In this document: positions 19,523 through 31,236 of the stretch, piece after piece | How the letters are laid out: each line of letters starts with the position of its first letter | Numbering within the stretch: the stretch's first letter is position 1 | NCBI GenBank assembly: GCA_002914805.1 | Contig: JXTB01000162.1 | Coordinates: 145,908 to 209,907, forward strand | Origin: Parasponia andersonii | Lineage: Eukaryota > Streptophyta > Magnoliopsida > Rosales > Cannabaceae | Reading direction: 5' to 3' | Length of the DNA: 64,000 nucleotides | The notes under the pieces: model-generated | Databases searched by the model: none | Told to the model about the DNA's origin: nothing | What the model saw: only the letters and a program-made list of their open reading frames with translations | Program-made: the position numbers and the translations under genes

Positions 19523-20317
19523 TATTGGATCGGTTCTCACTAGCGGTCCACATGTCTTTGAACCGTTGACGAGGTATTTACTAACTGTCCACATGTCTTT
19601 GCTATCCCGGAATATCTTTAGCTTCAGGTTGAGACGAGGAGGTGGGGGTGGCCACCTGCAAAGACTCTTTATCCCTGAGATGGAACAGCAAGGATTTCGT
19701 TTTTCTCTGTAAAAATATTTTTTGTATATTGTATCGTTTCTCCTCTATATCCCTCTTTTTGGGAGGAAACAAGGCCTATATATATATGTGACCCTGGGAT
19801 TGGGAGTTTTTTGGCTCTCAATCACAGGATCGAGTACCTTTTTTCTATCATGACTTACTCCAGAAATCATGGGTCATGGTTATCGTGACATTCCTTGCAT
19901 CGTCGCGGCCTGTTTTCTACCGTCCCCTATGACTCCAGCCTATCGGGGGTGAGATTTTGACAAGCCGCCATTCTATCAGGACGACTTGCCCAATACGCGC
20001 ACCTACCCAGGGTCGCATTAAATATTCTGTCTGGGTCTGGAGTTGTGAGTTGCTTCCCACTGTACTCTGGTGGAAGACCCCTGAGGCTCCCGACCCCCAT
20101 CTGTCGAGGTAAGAATCGGACTTGGCCGAGCCTATCTAGGATCTGTGATGGGTTCGGCCCTAGCCTCAGACAGCCCACGGGTCTATGCGGTACCACGTGC
20201 GACTCGCGTGGCCTTTAATTGGTCACTCTGGACATATGTCGGACGGTGTACCCTATTTATGACCTGTTCAGCCACTTAATCATCCACGTGGTGTATGATT
20301 TAGGAACGAGTCCCACA
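19523..20317 (-). repeat. 3' LTR of the gypsy element
   Basis: This 795-bp copy matches 31237-32048 along its full length. Its outer end reads TATTGGATCGG where the other LTR has TGTTGGATCGG, so the canonical TG/CA end has decayed by one transition. It lacks about 20 bp that the other LTR carries near 31380-31410 (around GATACTTAAGTCAGTG). The inner end is GAGTCCCACA. Confidence 0.93.
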
Positions 20318-20333
20318 ATTGCCCCCATTTCCC
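20318..20333 (-). other. Polypurine tract of the gypsy element
   Basis: On the minus strand GGGAAATGGGGGCAAT lies directly before the 3' LTR start (TGTGGGACTCG). This is the place and composition expected for the plus-strand primer of reverse transcription. Confidence 0.75.
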
Positions 20334-20659
20334 TATTTGATGGATTCGTATCCATCAAGTGGAGAAATCGTTTCTCTGTTCATCCAATTTGAGGGATACA
20401 AGTGGCTCCCCAATTGCCGACGTAGAGGCACACCATCCTGTGTCATAATTTTTTCAAATTTTGAAATTCTAACGCTTTTGTCTTCCTTGCCCTACCCTTC
20501 TCCAGGAAAAACTCTTTGGCTCTCCCTCTATAAAAGCCGCATTTACGCTCATTTCTTACTTTACCAAAATCTCCAAGTATTTCAGCTGTTTCAAATCCTA
20601 GGGTTTCTGCATCTCATGTTTTCCAGAACCTTTCGTCTTCTTCGACCGTATCTAACACG

Positions 20660-23600
20660 ATGACCCTAGATCTGAGTCAGAAACTCTGCCCCATTATAGA
20701 TTCCGAATTAGGGTCGTTGAGGAGGCAACTCTGCTTCACGGGCGGAGTCACTTTAGAGAGGGTCGACGGCCTGGCAGACTGGTACCTTCACCTCTATGCT
20801 CCAGAAGGCTCCATCGTTCTGGAGAGGAGGCATTTGGAGTAGTTGCGGTTTCTTCTTTCTCCCTTGGTCCACCAGTTCTTTAGCCTCACGGGGATTCATC
20901 CGATGCAGCTCAATGCTAACGGAATCATGATCCTGATGGGGCTTTCTGCCTTGTCCATTATCCTCAACACGCATATTGACCTAGAGGTATTTTTTTTATA
21001 CTTATAAGCTTATCCTCATACCCAAAAGGGGCTCTTACCTCACTTTCTATCTCCAGTCCCAGGACGTCACATCTTCTGGGGTTTGCCGAGGTTGGACAAG
21101 TAGTGAGACTCTCATTCCAGGATATACGCCGTCGGAGGGACGTGGTACTCTATCTGGGTGAACGGAGAGCGCTTTCAAATCCCCTCGTCCTTTTTGCAAA
21201 GTAAGTACTGGGTCGTGAATTTTGGGTCCGTGCATATTTCATCCTTTTTTACTCATGATGTTTTACTTTGCGCAGCCTCCGCAGAGGAAAACAAGTTCGA
21301 GCCTTGGCTGTCAGTAGGTCGGCTCCAGGAACTGGAGGGAATCATCCTCTTCGGGTTGTCCGGGGATTGCCGACACATCCAGGTTGTCCTAAATCCCCAT
21401 GTGATGAACATGATGCCAAGGATGGTCTCATACCTCCTCTTCCCACTAGACACGTAGGTCATCACCAAGTACCTTCGGAGCTAGCTTGACGCCTCTGCCC
21501 TGAACTAGTTCCACCGGGATGAGCAGGGTCGCATCACCATGGTGGGCCATCAGATCACAGCCTCGAAAAGGCGGTGAAACTCGTGGCTGAGGAGTGTGCT
21601 AGGTTCCACAGAGAGGAGACCGTCGCCCCTAAGAGGGCTAAGGGTGAGTTCATTTTTGTATCTTTGGGCTCCGTCGGCCATGTTGTGGCTGCATTTTAAC
21701 CATGTTGCTTGCTTTTTACAGGTTCGAACGTAGGCCCTTCAGCAGACCCCTCCCCAGTTAAAGGGAAGATCGCTGTGCACAAGGCTCACCCCAAGGTCCC
21801 CTCTAGTCGGTGTTTGGTGGTGTCCTTGGAGGATGAGGCCTCAGGAGTTGTCATCCCAAGAACAGGTTCTGATGACGACCTGGAGGGTCTGTTCGTGACT
21901 GGGGATGAAACGCCGGTAGCGCCAACTCTCGAGGCAGGTAGGCTCGTGATCCAGGAGGCGCCGGCCATGGAGATTGTGTACGGCAAGAGGGCACCTTCAA
22001 GCTTGCTCGGTGAGCCTTCTGTGCCGACCTCTTCTTCCCCCAGCTCTGGCTCGAAGGCAAGAACGGGGTCCAGTGCCGCCTGTTCCTGTGGGGAGATTGC
22101 TGAGCTCAGTGGGGGGGCTCCGAGGTTGAAATCTCGGCTGTCTTCCCCTCCCCCTGTCCCGACGAAGCGGGGTCGCGAGGCCGACTTATCCTTCAGGAAG
22201 GAAAGCCCGGTAGGGAAGAGGGGCAGAGCTGCCCCCTCTTCTGGCAGTGAAGACGACGAGGCCATGCTAACCCTCATGAGGAGGAGAAGGTCTGCGCACG
22301 GTGGCCCGTTAGGAAGGGTTGGTCAAGACAAGACCGAAAAATCACATTCAGGTAGGGCTCCAAGGGGGGTGGCAACCGAAACCGCCGATGTAGCGACAGT
22401 CACCGTGACCTCTTCTATTGAGAATGTGCCGGCCCCTGCTATCGCAGAAAGTGCGCTCGGCGACGCCCTACCTCATACCGTCCTAATCTCTGCCACCTCA
22501 GGAGCATCGGAAGAAGCCACTAGAATTCATCCGGTGGAGGGACACGGTGTCCTTGCAGTCGGCGGGTCGAAGCCGCATTCATCAGACGCGAGTGATGCCC
22601 AGGGAAAGGATTCGGCTGCGGAGTTCGAGCTAGAGGCGCTTTACATGGAGAAGGTTGAGCTTGTCGCTAACTGCAGCATTGCGCAAGTCTGGCTCGTCTG
22701 GCCGTCACTTTCATATTTTTCGGCATCCATGCTGAACACTGACCTTGCTTTCTTGTATCCTGCAGCTAGCCGCCAAGTTAGGGAGCTGATCGTGGAGCTA
22801 AATGCCCGAGCTACGATAGCCAAGCAGAGCGAGGTCGCCCTTATCGCGTTGAGGGCAGACTTCGACTTGTATCGGAGCCTGGACGAGGCTATGGTCAGCA
22901 GTGCGGTGGCTCATACTCTGAGCATCGAGGGGGTCAGGCGCGAGGAGCTGGCTGCCAAGTTAGCCGAAGTTGAGGCTAACAGGTTTGCTCAAGCCGAGGC
23001 CGACAGACTGGCCCAGACCGAGCTCGGGGTCAAAAAGCAGGAGCTGCAGAACGCAATGGCGGCGATAAGGTTGGCTTTCATCGCTCGCGATAGAGCCATC
23101 GATGATGCCAAAGAGGCGAGGAAAGCCGAGGCGAAAGCCAAGTTGGAGGCCCATTCCCTGCAGCGCCGGCTCGATCGATCTAACGAGGTAAACTGACATC
23201 TTTACTTGGATCACACGAGACTAATGGGGGCTCATGCGGAGTTGTCTCGCAAGCACGGCGAAGACCTCGCCGACATTAACATCCTTTTGGTTGATTTATC
23301 GCAGCGGCAAGCGGAGCTGAGGCTAGCGGCGCTGTGGGATAGGCTGGCAGACATTGAGAAGCTGAAGACGAGGTATCAGAGGTAGGTGGATATCCCTTCT
23401 GCAGAGAGCTACAGGTCTAGCTAGGAGAATAAGGAATTCGAAGGCCACGTAGAGGTGGTAATGCCAGACCAGTTCGATGAGCAGAAAGACGTCGAGATGG
23501 ACTATTACTCTGTCAAGTACTACATACAACAGTTAAGGGACGAGATTAATATCGTGTACCCTGCTGATATGTTGAAGATGCTCGACGGAGATAAAGATGG

Positions 23601-23811
23601 GCACTCTACATATGCTTCTATTGCCAAGGAGGTTGTCCCCACTCCAGGTCTACCAGTACAAGCTACGAAGGTCTTTAGGGATCAGCCTGGCGAGGGCGCC
23701 TTGACGGACGGAGGGTCAAGCGCACTCGTCCTGTCCAGTGACGATTCTGATTTTGCTGCAGCTGGCCCAAGCTTCGAAGCCAGTGTCGCTTCCCTCCCCG
23801 GAGGTAACTAG
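20660..23811 (+). pseudogene. Antisense extra gene of the Tat element (gypsy-type transposon protein), decayed
   Basis: This is coding-like sequence on the strand opposite to gag-pol, between integrase and the 3' LTR. It starts at ATG 20660 and resembles the plant 'putative gypsy type transposon' family (Transposase_28): a block with HQFFSLTGIHPMQLNANG (one TAG stop at 20840-20842 interrupts it) and later WYSIWVNGERFQIPSSFLQ. The pieces are joined by plausible introns: GAG|GTATTT near 20986 to CTCCAG near 21057; CAAA|GTAAGT near 21200 to GCGCAG near 21275; AAGG|GTGAGT near 21643 to TTTTACAG at 21720; and CTGCAG near 22764. A Ser/Pro-rich middle (about 21721-22620) and a Glu/Ala/Lys-rich coiled-coil part (about 22765-23190) follow; the last part runs to a stop at 23809-23811. 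The function of the family is unknown. Exon ends are approximate. Confidence 0.72.
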
Positions 23812-24639
23812 GGACTCCCCCCCTTTTGTACATTTGTAAAATGCTGACCACTCCGTGTAGAGCCGACCCCTGTTGCAAGCAACTGTTTATTCTTCTCACG
23901 CTAATTTTGTGTTATCTATTATATTCATCATTATATTATTTTTGTTGCTTGCATCCATGGTCAGGGTCAGTCATCGTATACGATGCCATTCCTTTATCGG
24001 CGGTCTTCCTAACTCCCGGGTCTAGCCCAATCATATATAATGCGGAGGTCAGATCCAGAGATCGGGATGTGAGTTCCGACTCGCCTGACTTTGAGGATGT
24101 ATAACTTCTATTATGACTCATCTTAGCAGAGTATGATCTGCGTGTATGGCTGGACTTCTCCGACCCCAAATGGGAATGCGCCAGGAACCGGCTTCAAGAA
24201 TTGATCGACAACTGTTTGGACCCATCACTTCAGAGGAGGAGGCCTGGGCTTGGCTCTTTTTGGGAGCGGACAGGACACAACCACTCCGACGTGTCCCTGC
24301 GAGTCCGCCCGAGACCTGCTCCTCACAAATAGAGACAATGGGTCCCCGTCTTTGTCGACCACGCATCCTGTAATCTAAGCAATAATAAATAGAATTTGAT
24401 TGTAATTTCTGCTTTTACACTTAGTCTTGCTCGGACCTACTTCCAACGGATAGGCCTTAGTTCCATTCATTTCCTGCCCTGCTTAGCTAAGGCACCTTCT
24501 GGAGAGGGTCTGCTTCCAATGAGTAGACCCTGGTCCCGTTTGCCTTTGGCTCACGCTCAGCTTAAATGTTCTCTGGGGGGGTCTCATCGTTGAAATCACC
24601 CCCACCCTGTAGGCATATCCTCTCGGATTGCCGATAAGT

Positions 24640-25590
24640 GACGTGATCACCGTGACGTAGTTCTTGGCGAGGTCCACTGGCAAATGTTTTATTGCGCAGC
24701 TCAATTCCCTTAGCACGTTTTCTCAGGCCATTGGCAATTATTTTATTGCGCAAGGTGGTTCCCATAGCGCGATCCTTACCGAGGTCTACTGGCACGCATT
24801 TGACTGCGCAGCCCGATCCTCTTCGTGCATTTTCCCGGGCCATCGGCAAGCATTCTATTGCACGATGTGTTTCCCATAGTACGATCTTCGTTGAGGTATG
24901 CCGGCAAGCACTTTACTGCGCAGATCAATCCTCCTCGTACGTTTTCTCGGGTTGTCGGTAAGCGACGTGATCCCTACAGTACGATTTTTATGATGTCTAT
25001 TAGCAAGTTTTTGGTTGTGCAGTTCTTTTCTCTTCGTACGTTTTCTCGAGTCGTCAGCAAGTGACGTGATCCCCGCAGTATGATCTTCATGAGGTCTGCT
25101 GGCAAGTTTTTGGTTGCGCAGCTCTTTCCTCTTCGTACATTTTTTCGGGTCATCAGCAAGCGAAGTGATCCCCGTAGTACGATCTTTATAAGGTCTGCTG
25201 GCAAGTTTTTAGTTACGCAGCTCTTTCCTCTTCGTACGTTTTCTCGGGTTGTCCGCAAGCGACGTGAGCCCCACAGTATAATCTTTATGAGGTCTGCTGG
25301 CAAGTTTTTGGTTGCGCAGCTCTTTCCTCTTCGTACGTTTTCTCGGGTCGTCAGCAAGCGACGTGATCACCATAGTACAATTTTTATGAGGTCTGTTGGT
25401 AAGTTTTTGGTTGTGCAGCTCTTTCCTCTTCGTATGTTTTCTCGGGTCGTCGGCAAGCGACGTGATCCCCACAGTACGATCTTTATGAGGTCTGTTAACA
25501 AGTTTTTGGTTGTACAGCTCTTTCTTCTTCGTACATTTTCTCGGGTCATCGGCATGCTACGTGATCCCCGTAGTACGATTTTTGCACGAA
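24640..25590. repeat. 99/112-bp tandem array downstream of integrase
   Basis: Units begin at the motif AGGTCTGCTGGCAAGTTTTT or variants of it, at 24670, 24782, 24894, 24993, 25092, 25191, 25290, 25389 and 25488. The first spacings are 112 bp; from 24894 onward they are all exactly 99 bp. The units share GTACGTTTTCTCGGGTCGTC and GCGACGTGATCCCC. Because 99 is a multiple of three, repeat-encoded open frames appear on both strands and should not be called genes. In Tat elements this 3' non-coding region is known to gather tandem repeats that can seed satellites. Confidence 0.93.
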
Positions 25591-25738
25591 TGGATCGCGG
25601 GGTCTGGCACTGTGGGCAGACCCTTTTACATAGCAATCCAAAGCATAAATCTGTGGAGCGAGAACCTTCACCTATTTTGGAATTAAGTTGTTTAATAATA
25701 CAAGCATTTACATGTGTGTTACAACATTTAGACACATC

Positions 25739-28700
25739 TCAAACATAGTACTTCTTCAGGTGTTGGGCATTCCACGTGTTTGGCAGGCTCTTCCCGGTCT
25801 TGAGTTCTTTCAGGACATATGCACTATTGTCAAGCACCTTGATTACCTCATAAGGCCCGATCCAGCTAGAGTCTAGCTTCGAGGAATTCTCCGTTCTGAC
25901 CTTCAAGACCCAATTGCCGGCGTTAAATCGAAGAGCGGTAACCTTCTTTGCATAGCAGGACCTGGCCTACTGTTGGTACGAGGCTAGGTGGACCAGGGCC
26001 ATGTCCCTTGTTTCTTCCAGGAAGTCTACATTGCGGCTTAGCTCCTGCTCGTTCAGTGAGGCATCTTTCGCTACTTTGGAGCGAAGGGTCGGGAGGCCAA
26101 TCTCTATTGGGATCACAGCTTCCGACCCGTAAACCATGGCGAATGGTGTCCTTCCCGTCGACCTCCGCTCTGTGGTTTAATAGGCCAACACAACGGCTGG
26201 TAGCTCTTCTAACCACCCCCCTTTGGCCTCCTGCAAGTTCTTTTTTATATTGCTGAATATGGCCATATTCGTTGCTTCTATTTGGCTATTCTCCTGAGGG
26301 TAATTTACGGATGAGAAGCTGAGCCTTATATCATACAACTCACACAGCTCCTTTAGCTTCGCGTCCTGGAACTGCATGCCGTGATCAGTGTGTATCTCTC
26401 TCGGGATCTCGTACCAGCAGATTATATTTTTCCAAATGAAGTTAATCGTGTCTGCCTTGTTGACGGTTATGTAGGCTTCGGCTTCTACCCATTTGGTGAA
26501 ATAATCAGTGGCTAGCAAGACATATCTTTTTCCCCTTGGACTTCTGGGGAGTTCTCTGACGATGTCCAGATCCCATTTAGCAAAAGGCCAATGAGTTATG
26601 TTCGAATAGAGTTCCTGGGCCATCTCGGTCATCATGTATGGCCAGAAGTATCCGGCAGTCAAGGCTTTGTGGGCGAGGCTGGAGCCTGCCAGAGTGGTTG
26701 CCACATGCTCCTTCGTAGATTTTCTCTATCAGTTTCTGCGCCTCAATTGGGCCTATGCACCTCAGCATTGGTCCCATCGTTGATCTCCTATACAGTCGGT
26801 CTGCCACCATAGAATGCCGGGCAGCCTTCAGTCTGATCGACCTCGCTTTTTGGGGGTCTGCAGCCAGGTTTTCCGACACCAGATGTTGGGTGATGGGTCC
26901 CATCCAGCTCTCGCCCTCGGAGTCGGCTGTAAATACGTGGCGTGCGGGGGCTTCCAATGGGCCTTTTGTATTTTCGCCCTCTGGCAGAATCTCCGTATGT
27001 TCGGTTGCTCCCCCTATCGACGTGCTTTTGGCTAATTCATCGGCCTTTTGGTCCATCTCCCTAGGAATTTGTCCGATATCGAACCTGCTGAAATGAGATT
27101 TCGCCCCCATCACCCGGGAGAAGTACTTATGCAACCTTGGCTCTTTTACTTCGAAGTCTCTCCTAACCTGACCCACGATCAACTGTGAGTCAGTTTTTAC
27201 CACGATGTCCTCTACTCCAAAGTGCAGAGCCAATTCAAGGCCTTGCAGTAGTGCCTCGTACTCCGCCTCATTATTCGTCACCTAGAAACTGAGCCTCAAA
27301 GCTTTCTCTATCCTGAGTCCCACCAGGGTCTGCAACACTATCCCAATACCTGACCCCGAGGCGTTCGTGGATCCGTCGGTGTAGAGAGTCCAAGCTGAAG
27401 GGGTATGAGACGGGGACATTTGAAGCGGGTCATGCGGCTCGCCGAAGGACTAGATTTCCAACAAGAAGTCCGCCATGACTTGCCCTTTCTTCGCTATTCG
27501 AGGCCGATATTCGATGTCGTATATCCCCAGCTCGATGGCCCACTTGGTCAGACATCTTGACAGGTCCAGCTTGGCCAAGATTTTCCGGATGGGGAAATCC
27601 GTATACACCGTTATCGAGTGCACCTCGAAGTATTGCCTGAGGCTCTTTTTAGCATTGACCAAAGCTATGACCAGTCTCTTCGCCACACTATATCGTGTTT
27701 CAGTGTCTAGAAGCATGCGGCTGTGTAAAATACAGGCTTCTACTTAGCGTCTTCCTCAACAAACAACACGACACTGATTGCTACTTCGGACACTGCCAAA
27801 TACGCGTACAGGCGCTGCCCTTCTGTTGAGGAGGCTAGGATAGGCGGATGGCTTAAGTACAGCTTGAGCTCTGTCAGTGCCCTTTCTTGCTCCTCTCCCC
27901 AGACGACCGTAGGGCTTTTCTTTATGCACTGGAAGAAGGGCTTGCATCGATCGGACATTTTAGAGACAAAACAGCTGAGGGTGGCTATCTTCCCGGTCAA
28001 GCGCTGGACCTCCCGAATGGTCCAAGGTCTTTTCTTGTCTGTGATAGAGGACAACTGGGTCGGGTTGGCCTCGATGCCCTTCTGCTCACGATGTGTCCCA
28101 GGAACTAGCCAGAAGACATCTCGAACCTGCACTTCTTGGGGTTCAGACGCATCTGGTATCGCTTAGGATTCGAAAACATTCATCCAGGTGTCCTAGATGG
28201 TCCGAGGATTCCTTGCTCTTTATGACCATGTCGTTGATGTAGACTTCCATCGTCTTCCCGAGTAACCCAGCGAATATTCTGTTCATGAGCCTTTGGTAGG
28301 TTGCCCCTGCATTCTTCAAGCCGAAAGGTATACATCTATAATAGTACAGACCTCGCTCTATGATAAACGTCATGTGGATCTGGTCTTCCTCGTATAAAGG
28401 AATCTGGTTGTATCCAGAATAGGCGTCCAAGAAGCTCATCTTGTCAAAGCCAGCCGTGGCGTCGACCATTTGGTCGATCCTTAGCAGGGGGAAATTGTCC
28501 TTCAGGCAAGCCTTGTTTAGGTTAGTGAAGTCTATACAAGTGTGGTCGTCGCCATTTTTCTTCTTCACCACCACCGGGTTGGAGACCCAGCACGAATATA
28601 CACATTCCATGATCAAGCCGTTCTCTAGTTATGTCTCTACCTCCTTATTGATCACCCTGTTTTTCTCCGGTGCGAACCTTCAGGACCTCTATCTGACCAG

Positions 28701-29402
28701 GGGGAAATTGGGGTTTGCATTCAATCAGTGGCAGGCGTGTGCGGGGTATATCCCGAGCATATCGTCGTGGGACCATGCGAAGACATTTTTATTCTGCCTA
28801 AGGAACCCCAATAGTTCCCTCTTTTCTTCCTCGGGTAGCAAGGCCCTGATTAAGACTGCCTTCCCCAACTCTGCCTCTTTCAAAGGGACCGCCACTAGCT
28901 CCTTAATCATGGATTCCAGCCTGTCAGACTCCTCCTCGATCAGCTTCACGTACGCCGGCAGATGGTCCTTTGATTGCTACCTGTCCCCCTTCGAGGTGCT
29001 CGTATTCACTTCGGGCCCGTTTAGGACGATTGAAAAACATTTCTTCGCGGAGGCCTGGTCCCCTTTAACGTTTATCATGCAAGTGTCATCATTTGATAGA
29101 TATCTCAAGACTTGGTAGAAGGTGGAGGATACCCCATGCATGGCATGGATCCACCATCTCCCTATGATGACATTGAAGGATGATTGGCAGTCGATGATGA
29201 TGAAATCCACGTCCAGGCATCTTTTCGCGGCACAAACCTTTAGAGTCACGATGCCTAAGGTGCTGACCCTAGCGCCATTGAAGGCGAACAGCGGCTGACA
29301 GGTCAGCCTGAGCGCGTTTCGCTCCAGGCCCATGCTCTTGAACGTGCTAAGGAACAGGACATCGATGCTGCTTATGCCGTCGATTAGGACCCTCCCGACC
29401 AA
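25739..29402 (-). pseudogene. Gypsy pol (PR-RT-RH-aRH-INT), broken
   Basis: Domains run right to left. An aspartic protease-like block (29402-28977) has VLIDGISSIDVLF in place of the usual D-T/G-G-S core. The reverse transcriptase lies at about 28950-27760, with the catalytic YxDD box reading YIND at about 28230-28241. RNase H is at 27716-27450 (TRYSVAKR, TKWAIELGIYDIEY). A second RNase H is at about 27420-27000 (TNNEAEYEALLQGLELA, KTDSQLIVGQV). Integrase is at about 26900-25739 with D, D and E still visible (WDLDIV, HTDHGMQF, SQIEATN). The C-terminal part ends in HLKKYYV and a stop at 25739-25741. Stops and frameshifts break the frame at several places, for example near 27282, 28133 and 28620, so it cannot encode a working polyprotein. 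Confidence 0.93.
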
Positions 29403-29683
29403 CGTACAGCTTAATCACTAAGGGGTCGTTATGAGACAGGTGCACCATGGTCAGGTCTTGCTGGGTGAAGGCGATGAGGGCGGCTGAGGCGTAGCTCTCT
29501 TCCGTCGTCATATGGTTCACGGAATAGCCTATCCCCCTCAGGCACTTCACCCTTTCCTCGATCCTCTTTCGGCGCTTCTCTTTATCCTCCTGACCTTGGG
29601 TCAGCTTCGATCTGCCTATGATCGTTGGAACTATCCTCAGAGTTTGTTCTCCCAACTCGGAGGCTTGGGTCTGCTTTCCCTTC

Positions 29684-31209
29684 TCAGGTCTGACGGCGTC
29701 TTCCTTCGACTGGTTCCCGCCCATCTTTAAGTACTACTTCAACTTTCCAGCTTGGATTGCCATCATAACCTACGCATAAAGGCTGCGACAGTTGGCAGTA
29801 CCCGTGATCTCCGTGAAATTGGCAGTACCTGCTCCTGTTTTTCATATGCTGAGGAACACCGGACTTAGGCGGGTCTTTGAAAATGCCCTTGTCCTTGTTC
29901 TGGAGGTAAATCACGTCAATCGATGTGTTGAGCTCATATTTTGGCAGAGGATCCTTAAACATCTACCTTCTCTTACCGCTCTCTTGACCACCTCAAGCTG
30001 GGGCTTTCTGCTTCAGAGATAGCCCTTGGGCCGACGCAGGCCTCTTCATTCCTTGCGGGACCGAGGTTTGCGCTGGCACTGTTGTTATCGCAGCGGAGGC
30101 CTTGGACACTTTCTGGTTGCTTTCCAGCACCCTAAATACCTCCCCCGACTTTGCCTGGATATTTGCCATATCGTACGGCAAATTCAATAGCAGATGGTCC
30201 AACAGCATCGACCCTGGCTGTAAGCCCCTGACGAACGAGCTCGCAGCTTGCATCAAGTCGGTGTTGTGCACTGAGGACATTACCTCCAGGAAACACGACA
30301 AGTATTTCCTTGGAGACTCGCTCGCATATTGCTCATACTACCTCCGGGCGCCCGCATACTACTTTAAGAACAGTTTGCAAAAGTTTCAAACCCATTTATG
30401 GACTTCTCCAGGAGTTGTCTGAACTACAGCAGTGCCGGCCCTGCCAGGGTGGTAGAGAAGACTTTGTAAGCCACAGCCTTATCCCTGGTCTCCAAGGCCA
30501 TCTTCTGTTGGAAGTAGTATATGTGATCGAGGGGGTCAGTTTTTCTCTCAAACGGTCTGAAGGTTGGGGTTGTGAAGTCCTTCGGCTTGGGCTCCAACTG
30601 GATCCAATCGGCAAAAGCCATCCGATTGATTCCTCGCACGGTCTGCTCTACCAGATCATCGGTGGTCTGGCTGTGATGGGCTCTGAGCTTCTTACTTAGC
30701 TCTGCCATCATCTCTTGTTTCCAGTTGGGAAATGCGCCTATTGGGCCTTCCTGGTGCCTTCTGTCCAATGCTGCTCCAGCCCGAAAAGGCCTTGTCTGGC
30801 TCTGCCGCTCCCCCTGCATCCGCGATCTGGATGGGGCAGGGACTTCTACCGGTGGTTGGCCCCTGGACTCTTATTGAACCTCTTCGTCAAAGTCCTCCCT
30901 TGGCCCGCTCCTGGCTTCGCTTGCCAGCAGCTCTTCGAGGCGGACATTATCCCTGTGCACCTCCGCGACTTCGTCTTTTAAACCCAGGATGGCCTCGTGG
31001 GCCGTCTCTACCTTCCGGTTTGCTTCTACCAGGGCGGCAAGTATTTGGTCTAGCTTTTGCTCTATACCTGGTCGTGTTTCCTGGGAGCTCCCTTCGGCGT
31101 CAGGACATGTGCTCCTGGTTGTCATTCTTGAGGGTGTCATTCGACGTTGTATGGCCTTTTGTTCGGGGAGAGTACGATCGTGAGGCTTCCTGCTTCTTTT
31201 CTCGCGCAC
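29684..31209 (-). pseudogene. Gypsy gag, broken
   Basis: The first frame (31209-30871) is charged with a likely coiled coil. The next (30819-30424) contains the retrotransposon gag signature: FERKTDPLDHIYYFQQKMAL and then KVFSTTLAGPALL. The following pieces (30301-29993) continue the capsid region (FVRGLQPGSMLLDHLLLNLP). A nucleocapsid-like patch near 29800 reads RYCQFHGDHGY but lacks the full CCHC spacing. The parts lie in different frames, so gag is inactive. The first ATG lies just after the primer-binding site, as expected. Confidence 0.88.
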
Positions 31210-31215
31210 AACTAT

Positions 31216-31233
31216 TTCTCACAGATGGAGCCA
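31216..31233 (-). other. Primer-binding site of the gypsy element
   Basis: On the minus strand TGGCTCCATCTGTGAGAA starts three bases after the 5' LTR end (CCAACA). Beginning with TGG, the complement of the tRNA CCA end, and this position fit a primer-binding site. Which tRNA it matches I cannot say; it resembles the TGGCGCC-type sites of Tat elements with some decay. Confidence 0.7.
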
Positions 31234-31236
31234 AAT

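Noticed and set aside
25080-25748. 222-codon open frame on the plus strand, with matching frames on the minus strand
   Set aside because: It is produced by the 99-bp tandem repeat, whose length is a multiple of three; the peptide is a 33-residue repeat without domain similarity.
28441-29118. 225-codon plus-strand frame
   Set aside because: It lies antisense to reverse transcriptase and protease of the gypsy element; the minus strand carries the real domains.
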